DNA of 64,000 nucleotides from a bacterium (GTDB taxonomy: Bacteria; Hinthialibacterota; Hinthialibacteria; Hinthialibacterales; Hinthialibacteraceae). Numbering within the stretch: position 1 is the first letter of the stretch; the number at the start of each line of letters is the position of its first letter. Shown here piece by piece: positions 58,071 to 64,000 of the stretch. The position numbers and the translations under genes are program-made. The stretch spans positions 88,468-152,467 of the forward strand of contig WGLV01000032.1 of assembly GCA_016125385.1 (NCBI GenBank). Direction: 5' to 3'. The notes below the pieces were generated by a model. The model saw only the letters and a program-made list of their open reading frames with translations, searched no databases and was not told the DNA's origin.

Positions 58071-58697
58071 ATGACTTCATCATTTCATCAATGGATTAAG
58101 CAACAAAGCCCGCTGACCGTTTCAGTATTGTGGACGATTTGCGCAATCATCTATTGTGCGATTCTTCTATGGATCGGGGGAACATTGACGGATGAGTTCC
58201 TGATATTTCTGACCGGCGGCGTTTTTTACTGTGCTGTAATACACCCTCGAAGAGTGTATTTCTGGATTGCATTGATTGATACGGTGATCGCGACGGTGGT
58301 GTTGTATCTGAGTGCGCACTATCAATCTTCATCAATGAATACTCTTTTTTTTATCAGCGTTAGCGCCTTATTTCTGGGGGAAATGGTTTTTAGAATTTCC
58401 GACGCCCGGCGTAAGGCGATCCGCGCCATGCGAGAGACCAACGCGAAACTGGAAGAAACAAACCGGCATCTTCAGCAGGCGCTGCTTGAAGTCAGGACGC
58501 TATCTAATCTGCTGCCCGTTTGTTCATCCTGCCGGAAAATTCAGACGGAAGACGGCCATTGGACGGAGCTGGAGAGTTATGTAAAAGATCGAGTAAATGT
58601 TCAATTCAATCATGGAGTCTGTCCCGAATGCGCCAAGTCGTTGAATTCAGATCATTATGATAAATTCGGGTTCAGAAGTGAAATTTCATCTTCGTGA
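58071..58697 (+). CDS. Four-helix membrane protein with coiled coil and C-terminal double-CxxC domain
   Basis: A 208-residue membrane protein: four predicted membrane segments (residues ~17-105), a helical coiled coil ('AKLEETNRHLQQALLEVRTL') and a C-terminal domain 'LPVCSSCRKI ... CPECAKSL' with two CxxC pairs, probably a zinc ribbon. The same C-terminal domain is found at the ends of many response-regulator and sensor proteins, where it may pass on a signal. The ATG with GGAAG five bases upstream is preferred over an in-frame GTG at 57993. The HD-GYP gene begins 190 bases on. Confidence 0.78.
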   Translation: MTSSFHQWIKQQSPLTVSVLWTICAIIYCAILLWIGGTLTDEFLIFLTGGVFYCAVIHPRRVYFWIALIDTVIATVVLYLSAHYQSSSMNTLFFISVSALFLGEMVFRISDARRKAIRAMRETNAKLEETNRHLQQALLEVRTLSNLLPVCSSCRKIQTEDGHWTELESYVKDRVNVQFNHGVCPECAKSLNSDHYDKFGFRSEISSS

Positions 58698-58887
58698 ATA
58701 CGGTGATCGTTGTAACTCTGTCGGTTACAAGTGGTTGAAATTGCATGAATTTTATCGAGAAATAACCGGATTTTGGAGGAGTGAAACCGCTTTTAAAGTC
58801 AATTATGGCAAAATATGGGTTGGAATGAGCTTGGCTTATTTGTTGCTTGTTACAAAAACCTGATATCCATTTAATGAGGGCGATGCA

Positions 58888-59871
58888 ATGATTCATCAGA
58901 AAATGACGGCGGACCAGTTGCGCATCGGTATGTGCGTCGAATTGCCGCCGGGCGCGTTGCGCAATCAGGAACACCGGATTGAGATGGTGATCTCCTCAGA
59001 AAGCGAACTGGAGGAAGTGCGCCGGACGAACCTCTCCGCTTTTCTGGTCAAGGAAATCGACGACCGCTTCGACCGGTTTTACATGAACCGGTTTTCAAAA
59101 GAGGAAGAAACTCCCAACGCGGTGACGGACAGTTCGGAAGAACTTGAAGAACTGATCAACGATCCAACCCTGCCGCCGGAAAGAAAAGCACAACTGGTTC
59201 ATGACAGCGCGATGCGCGTGGCGGAATCGATTTTTTCATCTCCACACGCCGCCTGCATCAAGACCGCCAAGCACGCGCTGGGCGGCGTCGTCAACCTGAT
59301 CTTTTCAGACCGGGAAACCGCTCTCAACATGCTGAAGATCACCACCTACGATCCCGATACCTATCAGCATTCGGTTCGGGTCGGCGTGTTGGCGATTTCA
59401 TTTACGAAAAGTCTGTTCTCTGAAGAACTGCCGCATAATGTGGAAGACCTGGGCGCGGGATTCTTTCTGCATGATATCGGCAAGACGGTGATTCCCAGCG
59501 AGATTCTGCACAAGCCGGGGAAACTGGATGAGCGCGAGCTCGCCATCATGAAGACGCATCCCGATGAGGGGTACAAGTTGCTGCAGCGGCAGAAGCAGTT
59601 GACGCATGATTTTGGCGTAATCGTCCGCCAGCATCATGAGCGCGCCGACGGCAAGGGATACCCCGACGGACTCACCAGCGGCCAGATTCACATTTACGGG
59701 AAAATCTGCGCGCTGGCCGACGTATTCGACGCGCTGACCACCGAACGCCCATACAAAAAAGCAATGACCACGTATGAGGCGCTGGGCATCATGAAAAACA
59801 AGATGAAGGGCGCGTTCGATGAAGAACTGTTCGCCGAGTTCATCCGCCTGTTTGATTTTTCGAAGATATAA
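58888..59871 (+). CDS. HD-GYP-type cyclic-di-GMP phosphodiesterase-like protein
   Basis: A 327-residue soluble protein. The first ~130 residues are a DUF3391-like region ('TADQLRIGMCVELPPG') that precedes HD-GYP domains. The HD dyad 'LHDIGK' (His195, Asp196) and 'RADGKGYPDGL' (GYP motif) are intact, as are 'KTHPDEGYKLL' and 'HHERADG', which hold more metal ligands. Proteins of this type cleave cyclic-di-GMP to GMP, or related cyclic dinucleotides. GAGGGCG lies six bases before the ATG. It may work with the preceding membrane sensor. Confidence 0.94.
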   Translation: MIHQKMTADQLRIGMCVELPPGALRNQEHRIEMVISSESELEEVRRTNLSAFLVKEIDDRFDRFYMNRFSKEEETPNAVTDSSEELEELINDPTLPPERKAQLVHDSAMRVAESIFSSPHAACIKTAKHALGGVVNLIFSDRETALNMLKITTYDPDTYQHSVRVGVLAISFTKSLFSEELPHNVEDLGAGFFLHDIGKTVIPSEILHKPGKLDERELAIMKTHPDEGYKLLQRQKQLTHDFGVIVRQHHERADGKGYPDGLTSGQIHIYGKICALADVFDALTTERPYKKAMTTYEALGIMKNKMKGAFDEELFAEFIRLFDFSKI

Positions 59872-59877
59872 ACGGTT

Positions 59878-61281
<1,404 letters not shown>

Positions 61282-61411
61282 TGGAATCCCCGAAAAAAGT
61301 TAAGAAACGGTTGCGATCGTCAGAATCAAAAAGAGACTCTATCCTAAATCGATTTTTTGGCTGAATATAGCGTTATTTGATTCATGCCGTTTGAATGAGG
61401 GGAGGACGACG

Positions 61412-62656
61412 ATGACTGAATTGAGCCGCAGGCGATTTATACAAACCACCGCCCTGTCAACCGCGATGGGCGCCGCCCCCGTTGTACTCGCTGAGGGAGA
61501 GCGTCCCTCGGTGGAGTCGCTTGAGGCGGCCGCGGCAAGGCCCGTGTTGAAAAAAGAGTATCTGAGTTCTCCGGCCGTCATCGAATCGATCCAGCTGTAT
61601 CAATCGGATGGCTGGTATTATGTCAAAGCGCGTTCCAAAGACGGCGCGGAAGGTTTTTCAATTACGAACGATCGCGCCGCGGTGTTGTATCCATTGTTGG
61701 CGGAGCGAGTGATTCCCTATTTCATCGGCAAAGACGCGCGTGAGCTGGATGCTCTGGTGGATGGAGTGTACGTATACGCCAGCAATTATAAGCTTCAGGG
61801 GCTGGCGTTGTGGTGTTGCGTGGCCTGGGTAGAAATGAGCCTGCTCGATCTGCTTGGTAAGCAGTGCGGAAAAGCGGCGGGCGATTTGCTGGGTGGAATC
61901 GTTCGGCGCGAGATTTCCATGTACGCGGCAAGCGGCAATCGGAACACGACGCCCCAGGAAGAAGCGAAGATTCTCGCCGGGCTGGTGGAACGGTATGGCG
62001 TGCGCGCGGTCAAGTTCAAAGTCGGCGGGCGGATGAGCCATAATCTCGATTCCATGCCGGGGCGCACGGAGGGATTGATTCCACTCGCGAGAAAGACGCT
62101 GGGCGACGACATCGTCATATTCGCCGATTCAAACGGGTCGTACGATCCTCCGAAAGCGATTGAAGTCGGCCGGATGCTGGAAGACATCAACGCGGGATTC
62201 TTTGAAGAACCCTGTCCCTTCGATCATCTGGACGACACGCTGCGAGTGGCTGACGCGTTAGCGATCGACGTGGCGGGAGGCGAATGTGAAAGCAGCCAGC
62301 GCCGTTTCCGCTGGATGGTGGAAAACGGCGCGGTTCAGATCGTTCAGCCCGACCTGCATTATTACGGCGGATTTATCCGCGCGATTCGTGTGGCTCGTAT
62401 GGCTGAAGCGGCGGGATATCGCATTGTTCCTCACATGGGGGGCAGCGGCGTGGGTTTCGTTGAAGTGTTGCAACTGGCGTCATGCACGCCGAACGCGGGC
62501 GAGTTCCACGAATTCAAGGGAGGCTTTGAGCAGGCCGCGTCATGGTATGACCCGCCTCTTCGGTTGAAAGACGGCGCTGTGAATGCGCCGGAAGGCCCCG
62601 GTCTCGGCATCGCGGAAGAACCCGAGTTTATGAAAAAGGGTGTGAAGGTGATCTAA
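61412..62656 (+). CDS. Tat-exported enolase-superfamily (mandelate racemase/muconate lactonizing) protein, second
   Basis: A 414-residue exported protein. A Tat signal ('LSRRRFIQTTALSTAMG') is followed by the MR/MLE N-terminal capping domain and barrel. Catalytic marks are 'VKFKVGG' (KxK), 'FADSNGSY' (metal Asp), 'FFEEPCPF' (metal Glu), 'GGECESSQ' (third Glu) and 'PHMGGSGVG' (His). The two exported members share the fold but not strong sequence. The ATG of 'MTELSRRR' has GGGGAGG upstream; an upstream TTG is rejected. Substrate unknown, perhaps a sugar acid from glycan breakdown. Confidence 0.9.
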   Translation: MTELSRRRFIQTTALSTAMGAAPVVLAEGERPSVESLEAAAARPVLKKEYLSSPAVIESIQLYQSDGWYYVKARSKDGAEGFSITNDRAAVLYPLLAERVIPYFIGKDARELDALVDGVYVYASNYKLQGLALWCCVAWVEMSLLDLLGKQCGKAAGDLLGGIVRREISMYAASGNRNTTPQEEAKILAGLVERYGVRAVKFKVGGRMSHNLDSMPGRTEGLIPLARKTLGDDIVIFADSNGSYDPPKAIEVGRMLEDINAGFFEEPCPFDHLDDTLRVADALAIDVAGGECESSQRRFRWMVENGAVQIVQPDLHYYGGFIRAIRVARMAEAAGYRIVPHMGGSGVGFVEVLQLASCTPNAGEFHEFKGGFEQAASWYDPPLRLKDGAVNAPEGPGLGIAEEPEFMKKGVKVI

Positions 62657-62819
62657 TCGGCGGGATTCGCGAGTCAGATTCTGATTTGAATAGACGGGGA
62701 CATCATTATATTGGAGAATGGTTTTTTTGTTGAATATTGAATGCGGATCCCAATCAAATGATTCAATACAGAATGGATTCTCTCTGGGATTATTCGTCTT
62801 GATGGAGGATGGTTGAAAA

Positions 62820-63839
62820 ATGAAAAAAAGCATTCTGATGTTGCTGATTTTTAACTTGCTGGTTTGCATTTCTCACGCCGCGATTGAGAAAATCGACGCG
62901 GTGCATCTGGTGGAACGCCTGATGCGCGAAAAGGCGGGCGCGAAGCATATAACCTTCCGCGTTGAGCCGGACTCGTACCGCACCCATGACGCCTGGCGGG
63001 TATACGGCGCCATCGGTCAGGACGGGGTTCGGTCGCTGGTCGACGCGGAGACCGCCCGGGTAATGGAAGTCGAAAAAAACGGCGAGGCGTATTACCGCTG
63101 GCCCGGCCCCATCGTGGTCGGCCATCGCGGACACGTCAAATACGCGCCGGAAAACACCATCCCCGCGTTCGCGAAAGGCGTCGAACTGGGCGTCGATCTG
63201 TACGAGATCGACGTGCGCCAGACGCGCGATGGTGAGATGGTGATCATGCATGACTCCACCGTTGACCGCACCACCGATGGATCGGGACCCGTCAGTGAAA
63301 TGACTCTCGCCGAGATCAAGAAACTCGACGCGGGTTCATGGTTCGGTAAAGAGTTTGCAGGGACGCGCGTCCCCACGCTGCGCGAGGCGTTGCGCTTTCT
63401 GAAGAGTCACGGCAAGAAGCCGGATATCGACTTCAAGGCGGGCGATCCAGAGAAACTGGTAGGCATTCTGCGCGATGAAGGGTTTCTGGATGAAATCACC
63501 TGCTACTGCGGCGACTGGAACCTGATGGCGGAGACGAAAAAACTGACGGACGCGTTGTTATACCGGCCCAGTATCACCATTGGAGTGATGGGGCTGCCCA
63601 TCGTAATACAACAACTCGATCCGCCGATAATTAACGTCGATTGGGAGCAGTTCAGCGAAGACCTGATCCGCAACATACATCTGGCGGGCAAAAAATCGTT
63701 CGTCAACACCATGCAGCACGACACCGACTTTGGCATCGAAAGCATGCTCGATACCGCGCCCGATTACATTCAGAGCGATCAGATGGACGTGCTGATGCCC
63801 ATGCTTAAAGCGCGCGGCTGGCGCGGCCAGCGGCCGTAG
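62820..63839 (+). CDS. Exported glycerophosphodiester phosphodiesterase
   Basis: A 339-residue secreted enzyme: signal 'ILMLLIFNLLVCISHA', an ~80-residue unassigned lead domain, and a GDPD barrel. 'GHRGHVKYAPENTIPAF' (in parts) has the HR and ENT motifs, 'YEIDVRQTRDGE' the metal Glu/Asp pair and 'MHDSTVDRTTDGSG' the second catalytic His. The enzyme hydrolyses glycerophosphodiesters (or related head groups) to glycerol-3-phosphate plus an alcohol. It follows the second enolase-superfamily gene by 163 bases and is the last gene of the window. Confidence 0.92.
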   Translation: MKKSILMLLIFNLLVCISHAAIEKIDAVHLVERLMREKAGAKHITFRVEPDSYRTHDAWRVYGAIGQDGVRSLVDAETARVMEVEKNGEAYYRWPGPIVVGHRGHVKYAPENTIPAFAKGVELGVDLYEIDVRQTRDGEMVIMHDSTVDRTTDGSGPVSEMTLAEIKKLDAGSWFGKEFAGTRVPTLREALRFLKSHGKKPDIDFKAGDPEKLVGILRDEGFLDEITCYCGDWNLMAETKKLTDALLYRPSITIGVMGLPIVIQQLDPPIINVDWEQFSEDLIRNIHLAGKKSFVNTMQHDTDFGIESMLDTAPDYIQSDQMDVLMPMLKARGWRGQRP

Positions 63840-63842
63840 CCT

Positions 63843-63904
63843 GTCTTCGGGTTGTGCGAACTTAGCGCTCCCGCCGGTCGCTGAGGAAAGCGCGATCGAG
63901 ATTC
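63843..63904. repeat. Divergent copy of the intergenic repeat
   Basis: Starts GTCTTCGGGTTGTGCG and ends GCGCGATCGAGATTC. It aligns with the repeat and flank at 23291-23350: 'GTCTTYGGGYYGTGCG' at the left and 'AAAGCGYGATCGAGATTC' at the right are nearly identical, with the middle changed. It is three bases past the GDPD stop. The remaining bases (63905-64000) hold no gene. Confidence 0.6.
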
Positions 63905-64000
63905 GCTATCTCCCTCAAAGTTCAGGCGAAGAGGGGGGCGATGGGCGTAATGTCAATAGAAAAATACGCTCAACCCCCCACTAACTCCCCCCGGTCTTCG

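Noticed and set aside
58657..58863. A 68-residue frame between the membrane sensor and the HD-GYP gene
   Set aside because: It starts inside the previous gene, shows no motif and has poor coding character.

Overview
The window reads as a chromosomal segment from a free-living, GC-rich, Gram-negative-type bacterium, most likely an uncultured lineage. The evidence is an O-antigen ligase, an RseP-type site-2 protease, lipoprotein and Tat signals, and type IV pilin-like pseudopilins of the kind that abound in Planctomycetes, Lentisphaerae, Sumerlaeota and Hinthialibacterota-like genomes. Three Tat-exported sulfatases, two exported enolase-superfamily enzymes, a GxGYxYP protein and PA-IL-like and FG-GAP proteins point the same way. 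The phylum is a guess; the sequence alone does not settle it. No rRNA, integrase, transposase, CRISPR array or phage module was seen, so this looks like ordinary chromosome with short accessory patches.

Layout. 0-3.8 kb (minus): YdeI-like protein, a ParE-type toxin-antitoxin pair, a ROK sugar kinase and two tandem thymidylate-kinase-like proteins, the second with Arg in place of the Walker A Lys. 3.9-8.9 kb (minus): DUF362 protein, then a coupled operon of membrane glycosyltransferase, gamma-glutamylcyclotransferase-like protein, GT4 glycosyltransferase and SUMF1-domain lipoprotein. 9.1-13.8 kb (plus): RseP with three PDZ modules, ProS, RibF. 13.8-16.7 kb (minus): pseudopilin, MsrA, HicBA, FG-GAP protein. 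16.8-25.3 kb: sulfatase, orphan HigA, M15-type peptidase with a calcium-loop insertion, HolB, MFS nucleoside-type transporter, a lectin-like lipoprotein, an intergenic repeat and a GH5 hydrolase. 25.3-31.2 kb: two large membrane glycosyltransferases, a DinB-like protein and MurA with the Cys-to-Asp change associated with fosfomycin insensitivity. 31.3-34.1 kb: histone H1-like Lys/Ala repeat protein, MerR-like regulator, PqqD-MEMO1 fusion. 34.3 kb: tRNA-Pro(CGG) with its own promoter and terminator. 34.5-42.1 kb: second pseudopilin, cNMP-PP2C regulator, membrane protein, GH-A hydrolase overlapped by a GxGYxYP protein. 42.3-50.3 kb: AccB/AccC, CgeB-like glycosyltransferase, TPR protein, O-antigen ligase, bifunctional nuclease, Maf. 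50.5-63.8 kb: two sulfatases, two enolase-superfamily enzymes, hybrid histidine kinase, MEDS protein, CxxC membrane sensor, HD-GYP protein, amidase and glycerophosphodiesterase.

How the genes fit together. Housekeeping genes (proS, ribF, holB, murA, accBC, rseP, msrA, maf) are interspersed with two themes. One is envelope glycan assembly: four polytopic sugar-transferase-like proteins, two soluble glycosyltransferases and an O-antigen ligase. The other is exported polysaccharide or sulfated-glycan breakdown: three Cys-type sulfatases, GH5, a GH-A hydrolase, GxGYxYP and two Tat-exported enolase-superfamily proteins. The only SUMF1-domain protein here lacks the cysteines needed to make formylglycine, so sulfatase maturation must be encoded elsewhere. 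The most unusual items are the tandem thymidylate-kinase-like pair, the three-PDZ RseP, the calcium-loop insertion in the M15-like peptidase, the divergent GxGYxYP protein, a dispersed intergenic repeat and a structured leader upstream of the hybrid kinase.
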